From: Kalymmatonema sp963920835
Lineage (GTDB): Bacteria; Cyanobacteriota; Cyanobacteriia; Cyanobacteriales; Nostocaceae
DNA length: 64,000 bases
Reading direction: 5' to 3'
NCBI RefSeq assembly: GCF_963920835.1
Contig: NZ_CAWUDP010000019.1
Location: 62,001 to 126,000 of the forward strand
Below are positions 35,088 through 44,745 of this stretch, one piece after another. Below the pieces are notes generated by a model. The model did not search any database. It was not told the origin of the DNA and saw only the letters and a program-made list of their open reading frames with translations. Position 1 is the stretch's first letter. The number at the start of each line of letters is the position of its first letter. The position numbers and the translations under genes are program-made.

Positions 35088-36293
35088 ATGGATACCAAAG
35101 CTTTTAAACGTTCGCTCCAACATTCAGAAAATTATCATCGTAAAGGATTTGGTCACCAAGCAGAAGTCGCGACTCAGTTGCAATCTGAATATCAAAGCAA
35201 TTTAATTCAGGAAATTCGCAATAACAACTACACTCTGCAAAAAGGAGATGTTACTATCCGGTTAGCAGAAGCCTTTGGCTTTTGTTGGGGTGTAGAACGT
35301 GCTGTGGCGATGGCTTATGAAACCCGCAAGCACTTCCCCACTGAGCGCATTTGGATGACGAATGAGATTATTCACAATCCTTCTGTCAATCAGCGGATGG
35401 TGGAGATGGAAGTAGGATTTATCCCGGTTGAAGCAGGTAAAAAAGACTTTTCTGTTGTCGAGCCTGGGGATGTCGTTATTCTACCAGCTTTTGGGGCAAG
35501 TGTTCAAGAAATGCAGTTGCTGAACGAGAAAGGTTGCAAAATTGTTGACACAACTTGCCCTTGGGTTTCTAAGGTTTGGAATACTGTTGAAAAACACAAA
35601 AAAGTCGATTACACATCAATTATTCACGGCAAATATAAGCACGAAGAAACTGTCGCTACAAGTTCCTTCGCAGGAAAATATCTGATTGTGCTCAATATGG
35701 AGCAAGCAGAATATGTTGTTAACTACATTTTGAATGGAGGAAACCGAGACGAATTCTTAGCAAAATTTAGTAAAGCTTGTTCCGCTGGATTTGACCCTGA
35801 TAAAGATTTAGAACGGGTTGGCATTGCGAACCAAACCACAATGCTTAAAAGTGAGACCGAGCAAATTGGTAAACTGTTTGAGCGGACAATGATGAAAAAG
35901 TATGATCCTAGTGAGTTGAATCAGCATTTCCAAAGCTTTAATACGATTTGTGATGCCACCCAAGAACGGCAAGATGCAATGTTGGGGTTAGTCGAACAAA
36001 AGCTAGATTTGATGATAGTTATTGGTGGGTTTAATTCATCGAATACGACACAATTGCAACAGATTGCAGTCGAGCGAGAAATCCCTTCTTATCATATCGA
36101 TAGTGAAGTGCGCATTCTGTCAGGAAATTGTATAGAACATCGGGAATTAAGCGGCAATTTGAAAATTACAGAAAACTGGTTACCAGATGGGGAAATTGTC
36201 GTTGGAATTACCTCTGGTGCATCTACGCCAGATAAGGTGGTGGAAGATGTGATTGAGAAGATTTTGCAATTGAAGGCGACAGCGGTGGTATAA
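35088..36293 (+). CDS. ispH: 4-hydroxy-3-methylbut-2-enyl diphosphate reductase
   Basis: The 401-residue enzyme makes IPP and DMAPP in the MEP pathway and holds a 4Fe-4S cluster. Ligand cysteines are seen in AFGFCWGVERAVAMA, KIVDTTCPWVSKVWNTVEKHK and SFNTICDATQERQDAM. VIGGFNSSNTTQLQQIA and GITSGASTPDKVVEDV complete the fold. The start MDTKAFKRSLQHSENYHRKGFG is that of long cyanobacterial/plant IspH; upstream in-frame residues from 34977 do not belong. Confidence 0.94.
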   Translation: MDTKAFKRSLQHSENYHRKGFGHQAEVATQLQSEYQSNLIQEIRNNNYTLQKGDVTIRLAEAFGFCWGVERAVAMAYETRKHFPTERIWMTNEIIHNPSVNQRMVEMEVGFIPVEAGKKDFSVVEPGDVVILPAFGASVQEMQLLNEKGCKIVDTTCPWVSKVWNTVEKHKKVDYTSIIHGKYKHEETVATSSFAGKYLIVLNMEQAEYVVNYILNGGNRDEFLAKFSKACSAGFDPDKDLERVGIANQTTMLKSETEQIGKLFERTMMKKYDPSELNQHFQSFNTICDATQERQDAMLGLVEQKLDLMIVIGGFNSSNTTQLQQIAVEREIPSYHIDSEVRILSGNCIEHRELSGNLKITENWLPDGEIVVGITSGASTPDKVVEDVIEKILQLKATAVV

Positions 36294-36484
36294 GAACCTC
36301 ACTCCCCTAACCCCCTTTCCACAAGCACCAGAGGGGGAGCTATTTTCGCCTCCTCCTTGCGCTTAGGGATTAGGGGTCGGGTGAAAACCGTATTGCACCG
36401 AAATGTAAACTACTATAAGAGTGGTATTCATTTAAGAGTTAAAATTATAATAATGAAGGTTTGATTTATGAATTCATTAATATC

Positions 36485-37001
36485 ATGACAGGTGCTGAAC
36501 CTTTAATCTCAGTTGCCATAGCATCAGCAGTCAGTAGTGTAGCCGTTCCCATTTTCCAGAGTATCTGGGGAGGCTGAGGTCTGCTTCTCGGTCGGTTTAA
36601 CAAAAATCTAAATAAGCAAACCAAACAAATTCTCTTTGTATTTTAAAAATATGAAAAAAACTATAAGGAACGTCATGGCATCCTGAAAGTATTAGGAATG
36701 CGGCAGCCTCTGGAATGAGAATCTGTATATACTGGTGTGCAATTTTTGGATGGTGGGGCTATCCATCGTTTTGAATCGAGATCTATTTTAGACATTGATT
36801 GACAACCTTTTACAAATTTGGCTCAATGCTTTCAATCTTTCTCCAGAAACGATCAATTTATCTCAGGAAGAAAGTGCAGTACTTAACAAGTATCTCTATG
36901 CAAATTAGTTCATAATTCAGTGCAAACAAGCACCAGTGCGGGTATCAGCCAAAATCTGGCAAGCAATTGAAGAACGGATGTTGTTAGTTCCGGACAATTG
37001 A
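36485..37001 (+). pseudogene. Remnant of a NACHT-type STAND NTPase gene
   Basis: A short start (MTGAEPLISVAIASAVSSVAV, to a stop at 36577) and a C-terminal piece near 36800-37000 survive: WLNAFNLSPETINLSQEESAVLNKYLYAN, a stop, then CKQAPVRVSAKIWQAIEERML. The latter matches the closing motif of cyanobacterial NACHT proteins (leader of the form YLYAN, then CK-A-VRVS...W..IEERML). The NTPase core is deleted and frames are broken. NACHT proteins often act in phage defence. The call rests on remembered motifs. Confidence 0.55.
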
Positions 37002-37053
37002 AATCTTGTGGTGAAGTTAAAGTCAAAATAGGAAGTGGAAAGATAAACGCTCT

Positions 37054-37293
37054 ATGAGTTCATTACAACAAGTTAAGGGCAAGAAAACTCGAACTTTGAC
37101 AGCGATCGTGTATTGGGAAGAAGATGTTTACGTAGCACAATGTCCAGAGGTGGGAACTGCAAGCCAGGGAGAGACAATAGAAGAAGCCATTGCCCATTTA
37201 AAAGAAGCAACAGAACTTTATTTAGAAGAGTTCCCGCTTCCTGAAACAGCACCTCGTCTGTTGCTAACGACGTTTGAGGCAATTTGTGCCTAA
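37054..37293 (+). CDS. hicB: HicB-family antitoxin
   Basis: The 79-residue protein has the HicB partial RNase-H-like fold: LTAIVYWEEDVYVAQCPEVGTASQGETIEEAIAHLKEATELYLEE at about 15-59. It neutralises HicA and usually represses the operon, although no separate DNA-binding domain is visible in this short form. It is the first gene of the pair, with hicA overlapping its end by 8 bases; antitoxin-first order is common in cyanobacteria. Confidence 0.85.
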   Translation: MSSLQQVKGKKTRTLTAIVYWEEDVYVAQCPEVGTASQGETIEEAIAHLKEATELYLEEFPLPETAPRLLLTTFEAICA

Positions 37294-37537
37294 GCTTCCA
37301 CGAGTACCAGCTTGTGAAGTCCTTTATGTTCTAGAACGCTTAGGTTTTGTTCAAGTACGACAGCGTGGAAGTCATGTGATTTTGAAGAAACAAATTATGG
37401 CAAAAGGCGAAGAGCAAAAAGTGATTGAAGTTGGTTGTGTTGTGCCTCTCCATCGTAAAACGATGGCTATTGGCACGTTAAAGAGTATTCTCAATCAAGC
37501 TGGAGTTTCAGTGGAAGAGTTTCTAAATATTCTGTAG
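37286..37537 (+). CDS. hicA: HicA-family mRNA interferase toxin
   Basis: The 83-residue protein starts best at GTG 37286 (MPKLPRVPACEVLYVLERLGF). The HicA dsRBD-like fold carries the catalytic His in RQRGSHVILKK near 27-37, followed by VVPLHRKTMAIGTLKSILNQAGVS. It is slightly longer than usual because of a loop QIMAKGEEQKVIE. Translational coupling to hicB ensures co-production. Confidence 0.88.
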   Translation: MPKLPRVPACEVLYVLERLGFVQVRQRGSHVILKKQIMAKGEEQKVIEVGCVVPLHRKTMAIGTLKSILNQAGVSVEEFLNIL

Positions 37538-37697
37538 AGTGATTCAACGCAAGCTGTGTTGTCTGTCTTGAAAAGTTTGCTCTGTGGGGAAACCTTCCTC
37601 ACAACTTTTCTCTGCGCCTTTTGGAAGAAGAAGTGTAACAAAGTTGTAACGACAATCAAAGTATTACTTTGGTCTTGGACACAGTGATAAGCGTTTG

Positions 37698-39131
37698 ATG
37701 CATACAATAGAAAAAAAGTCAACAAAAAAAGCCTGGGCACAAGCCCTTGCCCAACCCGCTAAAGAATTCCCTCGCACCCAACTGCAAATCCTCTCTGGCA
37801 AAATACCTGAAGGCTTACGCGGCACACTCTACCGTAACGGTCCTGGAAGGTTACAACGCGGCGGTATAAGCGTGGGACACTGGTTTGATGGAGATGGCGC
37901 GATTCTTGCTGTACATTTTACGGATGCAGGTGCAACCGCAGTCTACCGTTACGTGCAAACTGCTGGTTATCAAGAAGAAGGAGCAGCAGATCAGCTGCTT
38001 TACGGCAATTATGGCATGACTGCACCGGGACCAATTTGGAATCAATGGTTGAAACCACTTAAGAACGTTGCCAATACTTCAGTGCTGGCATTACCAGATA
38101 AATTACTAGCACTGTGGGAAGGCGACAACCCCCACGCCCTCGACTTGCAAACACTCCACACTTTGGGGAAAGATGATTTAGGAGCGTTGAATAATGGATT
38201 GCCTTATTCTGCCCATCCCAAAATTGACCCCAAAACAGGTAAAATTTTTAACTTTGGCATATCCCCTGGATTGAATGGGGTACTAAATATTTACAAGAGT
38301 GATTCCACAGGTAAAATTCTGCAAAAAACCTCGTTTCAACTCGATGGTTTCCCGTTAATACATGATTATGTCTTCGCTGGGCAATATCTTGTATTTTTCG
38401 TTCCTCCGCTGCGGTTAAACGTCCTACCAGTGTTAACTGGATTTAGCTGCTACGGTGATTCTTTTGAGTGGAAACCGCAATTGGGTACTCAGGTTCTCGT
38501 ATTTGACAGCGAAACTCTATCTCTGGTGAGTCGCGGCGAAACTGAACCTTGGTACCAGTGGCATTTTGGCAACGGTTACATAGATGATACTGGATTAATC
38601 ATTGCTGATATCGTCCGCTATCAAGACTTCCAAACCAACGAGTATTTAAGACAAGTGGCGACAGGTGAAACTCATACGCCTGCTGTAAGTACTTTATGGG
38701 AAGTGCATCTTGACCCTAAAACAGGTAAGGTACAAGGAATTGGGGAAATCATGGATCGCCATTGTGAATTCCCGATTGTACCACTGCAAGACCGGGGACA
38801 AAGCAAGAGCGAAACTTATGTGACGCTGCATCGGCAAGGAGTAGATAATAGGAAAGAAATATTTGGGGCGATCGCCCGGTTCGACCACAAAACCGAAACC
38901 CTGACAATAGCTGACTGTGGCGAAAATCGCTATCCTTCAGAACCAATCTACGTTACAGATAGCGAAAATCCTCAACAAGCATGGATAATTACGGTTGTGT
39001 ACGATGGTAATTCCGATAGTAGTGAAGTTTGGATATTCGATGCCGATAGGCTAGACGAGGAACCTGTTTGTAAACTGGGATTACCAGGCGTTATTCCTCA
39101 CAGCTTCCACGGTACTTGGAAACCAGCTTAG
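37698..39131 (+). CDS. Carotenoid cleavage oxygenase
   Basis: The 477-residue protein belongs to the retinal pigment epithelial membrane protein/carotenoid oxygenase family, whose seven-bladed propeller binds Fe(II) by four His. They are seen in YSAHPKIDP (about 172), FPLIHDYVFAG (about 220), WYQWHFGNGY (about 284) and the C-terminal IPHSFHGTW (about 473). EGLRGTLYRNGPGRLQRGG and HWFDGDGAI open the domain. The size matches the apocarotenoid-15,15'-oxygenase (Diox1) type, so retinal formation from apocarotenoids is likely; substrate is an inference. Confidence 0.88.
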   Translation: MHTIEKKSTKKAWAQALAQPAKEFPRTQLQILSGKIPEGLRGTLYRNGPGRLQRGGISVGHWFDGDGAILAVHFTDAGATAVYRYVQTAGYQEEGAADQLLYGNYGMTAPGPIWNQWLKPLKNVANTSVLALPDKLLALWEGDNPHALDLQTLHTLGKDDLGALNNGLPYSAHPKIDPKTGKIFNFGISPGLNGVLNIYKSDSTGKILQKTSFQLDGFPLIHDYVFAGQYLVFFVPPLRLNVLPVLTGFSCYGDSFEWKPQLGTQVLVFDSETLSLVSRGETEPWYQWHFGNGYIDDTGLIIADIVRYQDFQTNEYLRQVATGETHTPAVSTLWEVHLDPKTGKVQGIGEIMDRHCEFPIVPLQDRGQSKSETYVTLHRQGVDNRKEIFGAIARFDHKTETLTIADCGENRYPSEPIYVTDSENPQQAWIITVVYDGNSDSSEVWIFDADRLDEEPVCKLGLPGVIPHSFHGTWKPA

Positions 39132-39218
39132 TGAAGTAGGTTGAGTTGAGGAATTTAAACCCAATCATTCAACCATTTTTTCTTAACTTGAACGGTAGTA
39201 AAACTTAACATACAACGA

Positions 39219-39953
39219 CTACTGGTCAGGGTCAATTCCTAGCTCCCTTAACTGTGCTGCTAGTCGTTCAGCGCGTTGTTGTGCTTCCTCGGCGCGTTGT
39301 TGTGCTTGTTGTGCTACTTGTTCTGCCCGCTGTGCCCGTTCCACCCCTGTCGGCAGAACATTACCCTCATTGTCACACCAGCGTAACCAAATATCCTGCT
39401 TGCTTTCAAACGCTCCTTCCCATAACGTCAATCCTAACCCTATTTCCTCCAACCAAAAGCTGTCCATCTCTACGTAATGTCTCCCCTCTAATCGATAAGC
39501 ACGTAAAGTTTTATCTTCCAAAACTTGCAGTGGGTCAAATACAATGTAATAACCCACTCCCATACGCGCATAACCCTGCAATTTACTACCTAGTTCATTG
39601 CCTTCACGGTTCGAGACAATTTCAATAACCACATCGGGAGATTTGCCAAACTCCCAAACTAAGTAAGTACGGTTCTTCTTTTGCCGCCAGTCTTCCGGTA
39701 TGGTAACATCCAAACTCAGGAAGATATCTGGCACCAAGGGCGGCAAACCTATACCGTAAAATACTCCTACATTTGCAGCTGCAATAAATGTCCCATAACC
39801 CGTGGGAGGAAGCCAAGAACTATAAAGAACTTCCGTCAATAGACGCTGTTGCTTTTCAGAAAGAAAATTGTCCAAAGGCGCATCATCTTCTATAACTAAA
39901 TGGCTGATATCTGGGGAGGGAAAGATATCAATTGGTGAAGCCTCTTGAACCAT
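39219..39953 (-). CDS. Uma2-family (DUF820) putative endonuclease
   Basis: The 244-residue protein has the PD-(D/E)XK-like Uma2 core: FIAAANVGVFYGIGLPPLVPDIFLSLDV near 57-85, YLVWEFGKSPDVVIEIVSNREGNELGSKLQGYARMGVGYYIVFDP near 97-142. The Asp, the ExxS/EIVS and Lys pattern is retained. The C-terminus is an Ala/Gln/Glu/Arg-rich coiled coil (VAQQAQQRAEEAQQRAERLA) common in cyanobacterial members. Uma2 proteins are very numerous in cyanobacteria and their cellular role is unproven. Confidence 0.85.
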   Translation of the reverse strand: MVQEASPIDIFPSPDISHLVIEDDAPLDNFLSEKQQRLLTEVLYSSWLPPTGYGTFIAAANVGVFYGIGLPPLVPDIFLSLDVTIPEDWRQKKNRTYLVWEFGKSPDVVIEIVSNREGNELGSKLQGYARMGVGYYIVFDPLQVLEDKTLRAYRLEGRHYVEMDSFWLEEIGLGLTLWEGAFESKQDIWLRWCDNEGNVLPTGVERAQRAEQVAQQAQQRAEEAQQRAERLAAQLRELGIDPDQ

Positions 39954-40049
39954 AAGTTTACCAGCTTGTAAATCAGGTTGCCTTGCCTACAGTTTAATAG
40001 AATTGAAATAAAGCATATAGACATTACTACTGATTCAACAAAGTTACCA

Positions 40050-41420
40050 ATGACCACTTCATCCCGTCGCTATCACATTACTACCTTCGGTTGCCAGATG
40101 AACAAAGCCGATTCAGAACGCATGGCTGGCATTTTAGAAGACATGGGCTTTGAATGGTCAGAAGACCCAAATCAAGCAGATTTAATCCTATACAACACTT
40201 GCTCTATCCGGGATAATGCGGAAAAAAAAGTATATTCCTATCTAGGTAGGCAAGCAAAACGCAAGCACGAGCAACCAGACCTCACCTTAATTGTTGCAGG
40301 TTGCGTTGCTCAGCAGGAAGGCGAAGCGCTATTGCGGCGCGTACCAGAATTAGATTTGGTGATGGGACCACAACACGCGAATCGCTTGAAAGATTTGCTA
40401 CAACAAGTGTTGGACGGCAACCAAGTTGTGGCAACCGAGCCAGTTCATATTATGGAAGATATCACCAAGCCACGGCGTGATAGTAGTGTGACCGCTTGGG
40501 TGAATGTCATTTACGGCTGTAACGAACGCTGCACTTACTGTGTGGTTCCTAATGTCCGAGGTGTTGAGCAATCTCGTACACCAGAAGCAATTTGGGCAGA
40601 AATGGCACAACTCGGGCGACAAGGTTTCAAAGAAGTCACCTTACTTGGTCAAAATATTGACGCTTATGGGCGGGATTTGCCGGGAGTGACACCAGAAGGT
40701 CGCCATTTGCATACCTTGACAGATTTACTTTATTATGTACACGATGTGCCAGGGATAGAGCGGATTCGGTTTGCAACTTCCCATCCGCGTTATTTCACCG
40801 AACGGCTGATTAAAGCTTGTGCAGAATTACCCAAGGTGTGTGAACACTTTCATATCCCCTTTCAATCTGGGGATAATGAAGTGCTCAAACGTATGAGTCG
40901 GGGTTATACTCACGAGAAATATCGCCGGATAATCGACACAATTCGGCGGTATATGCCGGATGCGTCGATTAGTGCAGATGCAATTGTGGGTTTCCCCGGA
41001 GAAACGGAAGAACAGTTTGAAAATACGCTGAAGCTGGTAGATGATATTGGCTTTGACCTATTGAATACCGCTGCATATTCGCCACGTCCAGGAACACCAG
41101 CAGCAGTGTGGGATGAACAATTGAGTGAAGAGGTGAAGAGCGATCGCCTGCAACGACTCAACCATCTCGTTTCTATTAAAGCAGCAGAGCGATCGCAGCG
41201 TTACATGGGACGCATCGAAGAAGTGCTGGTAGAAGACCAAAATTCCAAAGACAAAACGCAAGTGATGGGACGCACCCGTGGAAACCGTCTCACCTTCTTC
41301 ACAGGTGATATTAATGAACTCAAAGGCAAGCTGGTTAAGGTAAGAATTACCGAAGTTCGTGCTTTTAGCTTGACGGGTGAACCCGTAGAAGTGCCGGAAG
41401 CTGTACTCATTCCTAGCTGA
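40050..41420 (+). CDS. miaB: tRNA-2-methylthio-N6-dimethylallyladenosine synthase
   Basis: The 456-residue radical-SAM methylthiotransferase modifies A37 of tRNAs. N-terminal MTTase domain (YHITTFGCQMNKADSERMAG, with further cluster Cys in NTCSIRDNAEKKV and VAGCVAQQEG), radical-SAM motif YGCNERCTYCVVPNVRG near 160, and C-terminal TRAM domain (EVLVEDQNSKDKTQVMGRTRGNRLTFF). The start MTTSSRRYHI is chosen over the in-frame start at 39978. A possible leader from the uma2 divergent region precedes it. Confidence 0.94.
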   Translation: MTTSSRRYHITTFGCQMNKADSERMAGILEDMGFEWSEDPNQADLILYNTCSIRDNAEKKVYSYLGRQAKRKHEQPDLTLIVAGCVAQQEGEALLRRVPELDLVMGPQHANRLKDLLQQVLDGNQVVATEPVHIMEDITKPRRDSSVTAWVNVIYGCNERCTYCVVPNVRGVEQSRTPEAIWAEMAQLGRQGFKEVTLLGQNIDAYGRDLPGVTPEGRHLHTLTDLLYYVHDVPGIERIRFATSHPRYFTERLIKACAELPKVCEHFHIPFQSGDNEVLKRMSRGYTHEKYRRIIDTIRRYMPDASISADAIVGFPGETEEQFENTLKLVDDIGFDLLNTAAYSPRPGTPAAVWDEQLSEEVKSDRLQRLNHLVSIKAAERSQRYMGRIEEVLVEDQNSKDKTQVMGRTRGNRLTFFTGDINELKGKLVKVRITEVRAFSLTGEPVEVPEAVLIPS

Positions 41421-41532
41421 ACTGCAAAAGCGGATTCATGCACAGTAGAAAGAGTGCAAACCTCATTCACTGTCTCCAGTCATGATAAGTATAAGAAGTA
41501 TTACGAGTTCAAAAAAATAATAAGCAAAGAGC

Positions 41533-42015
41533 ATGGATAACACAAACGAAGTTGATAGCACTGCAAATAGTTCGGGTCAGAATACAACAGATACTGAAGC
41601 GAACATTATTTCTCAGCCATCATCTAACGAATCAAAACCAATTCCTAAAACAATTGACATAGATGGTCAGCGTCCGGTGGACCCAAGTACTTTTGAGGTT
41701 AAAGGTACCTTCGACATAGATGGTCAGCGTCCAATTGTTTCAAGTGATATTCAGATTCAGGACACAATTGACATAGATGGTCAGCGTCCGATTGCCAAGA
41801 GCGATTTTCAGGATCATGATATCATCGCTGTAGACGGCAAGCGTCCAATTGACAAGAGTGATTTAGAAGTTAGGGATACTCTCGATATAGACGGTCAACG
41901 TCCAATTGCTAAGAGTTCTTTTCAAGTTGAAAGTACTCTTGAGGTAGATGGTAGCCGTCCAATCACTTCAAATAACACTGAAAAGTCTGAAATTACAACA
42001 GATTATGTAGACTAG
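41533..42015 (+). CDS. Protein of six 19-residue DIDGQRPI repeats
   Basis: The 160-residue acidic protein has a Ser/Thr/Asn-rich N-terminus (residues 1-38) and then six tandem repeats of 19 residues with consensus TxDIDGQRPIxxSxFxVxx, at residues about 42-155. Each ends in a beta-like F-x-V segment, and D-I/V-D-G plus R-P are invariant or nearly so. There is no signal peptide or membrane segment. The repeats vary at third codon positions (DNA repeat of 57 bp), which suggests the motif is under protein-level selection. Not recognised as a named family. It stands between miaB and ddl on the same strand. Confidence 0.7.
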   Translation: MDNTNEVDSTANSSGQNTTDTEANIISQPSSNESKPIPKTIDIDGQRPVDPSTFEVKGTFDIDGQRPIVSSDIQIQDTIDIDGQRPIAKSDFQDHDIIAVDGKRPIDKSDLEVRDTLDIDGQRPIAKSSFQVESTLEVDGSRPITSNNTEKSEITTDYVD

Positions 42016-42184
42016 TATCACGCGCTTGATGTTAGTGGAAGGCAAGTTTTTTTGTTTACAACGTAGCGCTCATTCTTATGTTCCTAAAACTGTAACAATT
42101 GGGCGCTACTGGCATGAAAATTGGAGGAACTCCCGCTCGTTGTGCTAGGCTATCTGAATTTAATGCGTGAGCGAGGTATTTCAG

Positions 42185-43300
42185 ATGACGAAGCTGCGGG
42201 TGGGATTGCTGTTTGGTGGTCGTTCGGGAGAACATGAAGTTTCTATAAGTTCAGCAAGGGCGATCGCCAACGCCCTCAGTGCAGACCAAAATACTGCTAA
42301 ATACGAAATACTGCCTTTTTACATCCAGAAAGATGGACGTTGGTTGGCTGGGGACACACCGCAACAAGTCTTAAAATCAGGAACACCCCAGCAATTGCCA
42401 GATTCTACTACGCCAAGTACTCATTCTGAATTATCAGTTGCCAAAACTCAAACTCTCAGCCCTTGGCAATCTCCTTCCCAAGTCGCTGAAGTGGATGTTT
42501 GGTTTCCCATTCTCCATGGTCCTAATGGTGAAGATGGGACAATTCAAGGGTTACTCACTTTGATGCAAGTTCCCTTTGTTGGTTCTGGAGTGTTGGGTTC
42601 GGCGGTGGGAATGGACAAAATTGTTATGAAAACAATCTTTGCCCAGACAGGATTGCCACAGGTAAAATACAAGGCGTTAAATCGAGGGCAAATTTGGTCG
42701 AATCCTTGTGTTTTTCCGAAACTGTGTGATGAAATTGAGGCAACTTTGGGCTATCCGTGCTTTGTTAAACCTGCGAATTTAGGTTCATCGGTGGGGATTG
42801 CCAAAGTGCGATCGCGGCAAGAATTAGAAGCAGCATTAGATAACGCCGCCAGCTATGACCGAAAGATCATCGTAGAAGCTGGAGTTGTCGCACGAGAATT
42901 AGAGTGTGCTGTTTTAGGAAATGACAGTCCCAAAGCTTCAGTTGTCGGTGAAATTACTTATAATGCTGAATTTTATGATTACGAAACTAAATATACAGAA
43001 GGCAAAGCAGATTTACTGATTCCAGCACCTGTACCAGAAGCTGTGACTCGTCAAATTCAGCAAATGGCTTTGCAAGCATTTGCAGCAGTTGACGCGGCTG
43101 GATTAGCAAGAGTAGATTTTTTCTACGTGGAAGCTACGGGAGAAGTTTTCATCAACGAAATCAACACTTTTCCAGGTTTTACAGCAACAAGTATGTATCC
43201 GCTACTTTGGGCGCATAGCGGCGTCTCTTTCCCCGAATTAGTTGATAAATTAATCCAACTTGCTCTTGAAAGACATTCTGCTTTTCCAACAAGGGAATAG
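42185..43300 (+). CDS. ddl: D-alanine--D-alanine ligase
   Basis: The 371-residue ATP-grasp enzyme joins two D-Ala for peptidoglycan. LRVGLLFGGRSGEHEVSISSARAI opens the protein, then FPILHGPNGEDGTIQGLL, PCFVKPANLGSSVGIAKV (ATP-binding) and ARVDFFYVEATGEVFINEINTFPGFTATSMYP (metal site). ATG 42185 has GAGG at 42172-42175 as ribosome site; the upstream GTG 42167 overlaps it. Confidence 0.93.
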   Translation: MTKLRVGLLFGGRSGEHEVSISSARAIANALSADQNTAKYEILPFYIQKDGRWLAGDTPQQVLKSGTPQQLPDSTTPSTHSELSVAKTQTLSPWQSPSQVAEVDVWFPILHGPNGEDGTIQGLLTLMQVPFVGSGVLGSAVGMDKIVMKTIFAQTGLPQVKYKALNRGQIWSNPCVFPKLCDEIEATLGYPCFVKPANLGSSVGIAKVRSRQELEAALDNAASYDRKIIVEAGVVARELECAVLGNDSPKASVVGEITYNAEFYDYETKYTEGKADLLIPAPVPEAVTRQIQQMALQAFAAVDAAGLARVDFFYVEATGEVFINEINTFPGFTATSMYPLLWAHSGVSFPELVDKLIQLALERHSAFPTRE

Positions 43301-43483
43301 AAAATTCATTGCCAGTATGTGCGCTGCAAAAAGTACTAAAACATACCGAATATAGCTACAAAAATATCGGATTGAGTCGCTTTCTTGAAAAAAGATACTT
43401 AAATCCAAAATTTTTCTACGGATACACGATGATTGACCCTTCAGTACAATCAATAACTGGAGGGTATAAATCTGAAAGCCATC

Positions 43484-44128
43484 ATGGAAAATAGCCAGAG
43501 TGTACAGCAGCAGTCATCTCAAGCAGAACCATCCGTACCCGAGTCGGGGAAGAGAATTCGAGGACGAACAGGGAGCAAGAATCCTCTGATACATCTGCTT
43601 GTACATTACCCCTGGCTATTGCCGACGGGGCTGTCAGGGATTTTTGTAGGGGCAAGTGCTTTTTCCTTATACAGCTTGACCCATGTAGGGCGTATCGAAC
43701 AGCAAGAACCAGAAATAGCAGAAGCTGAGGTTGTACAACCAATCAACACGCCCTCTGAGAATACCAATCCCATGCCTCTATGGATGGTGCTTGCTATTAT
43801 TCTTAGCTGTGCTAGTGGTAGCTTAATATTATTCCTACTGCTAAATCGTCCAACGCAGCGTCAAAAGGTCAAGAATCACATTAACCGTCATCAGGCACGC
43901 TTAGCACAACGTCCCCAAAATGTAGAACCACGTCCGAAAAATCTGCCAGTTTTTGTGCCATCTCAAGCAAAAACCCGCGTTGTACCAATTCCAATTAAAA
44001 CGCAACCTGTAGTCACAGTTTTACCACCACAGCAAAACCTCTCGCGCAGTCAGGGGAAAGAATCTTTGGCAAATACTTTAGATATACGCAAACACACTCC
44101 ATTGTCTTCAATATTACGCAAAGATTAA
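43484..44128 (+). CDS. Hypothetical protein with two membrane helices
   Basis: The 214-residue protein has a basic N-terminus (residues 1-35), a membrane helix at about 40-60 (YPWLLPTGLSGIFVGASAFSLYSL), a short extracytoplasmic acidic loop, a second helix at about 87-110 (LWMVLAIILSCASGSLILFLLL) and a long basic Pro/Gln-rich cytoplasmic tail ending in STVL-like HTPLSSILRKD. A hairpin-type membrane protein with a disordered tail. Not recognised. Coding is supported by length and domain logic. Confidence 0.5.
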   Translation: MENSQSVQQQSSQAEPSVPESGKRIRGRTGSKNPLIHLLVHYPWLLPTGLSGIFVGASAFSLYSLTHVGRIEQQEPEIAEAEVVQPINTPSENTNPMPLWMVLAIILSCASGSLILFLLLNRPTQRQKVKNHINRHQARLAQRPQNVEPRPKNLPVFVPSQAKTRVVPIPIKTQPVVTVLPPQQNLSRSQGKESLANTLDIRKHTPLSSILRKD

Positions 44129-44176
44129 AAAATATATAATTCGTAACTGTCTGTCAACAACGAATTACCGTAGAAA

Positions 44177-44722
44177 ATGGAACCGACGATTCGTCGTGTG
44201 ACTCAAGCTGAGGTGCCCGCACTTCACGAAATTCTTTTGGCATGCGGTCTCGATTTAAAAAACCGCTTCGGGCTGAATTACTGGTTAGCACCAATCTATC
44301 CACTTGAGAATATGCTCAAAGATGCAGATGAGCATGAGGTTTATGCACTCACAGTGGGTGAGAATTTAATTGGTACTTTCACATTGGAGATGACGACAGA
44401 GGTTCCATTCACCTATATCAAGTATGGAAATATTATTTGGCAAGTTTGGGATGTTCCTGCGGTGTACGTACATAAACTAGCGATACTTCCAATTTGGCAA
44501 GGACAAGGACTAGGGACGTGGTGTATGCAAGCGATTGAGGAACTTGCATCGGCTGGAGGTTCTCATGCTGTACGGGTGGATGCAGTAAAAACGCACCAAA
44601 AGCTTTTGTCCTTCTATGCAAACCGAGGTTATCAGCAGGTAGGAGAACTTATTTTTAACTCAGATAATATGTGGGTTGATGCTATTGTCTTCGAGAAGGT
44701 TTTGCTGAGAGACAAGCCTTAG
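44177..44722 (+). CDS. GNAT-family N-acetyltransferase
   Basis: The 181-residue protein has GNAT motifs: TIRRVTQAEVPALHEIL at the start, YALTVGENLIGTFTLEM, VYVHKLAILPIWQGQGLGTWCMQAIEELA near 95-123 (motif A with QGQGLG pyrophosphate loop) and HQKLLSFYANRGYQQVGE (motif B). Substrate unknown. It converges with the glycosyltransferase gene, 24 bases away. Confidence 0.82.
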   Translation: MEPTIRRVTQAEVPALHEILLACGLDLKNRFGLNYWLAPIYPLENMLKDADEHEVYALTVGENLIGTFTLEMTTEVPFTYIKYGNIIWQVWDVPAVYVHKLAILPIWQGQGLGTWCMQAIEELASAGGSHAVRVDAVKTHQKLLSFYANRGYQQVGELIFNSDNMWVDAIVFEKVLLRDKP

Positions 44723-44745
44723 GCTTAGGCTTTCTACTGACAACA

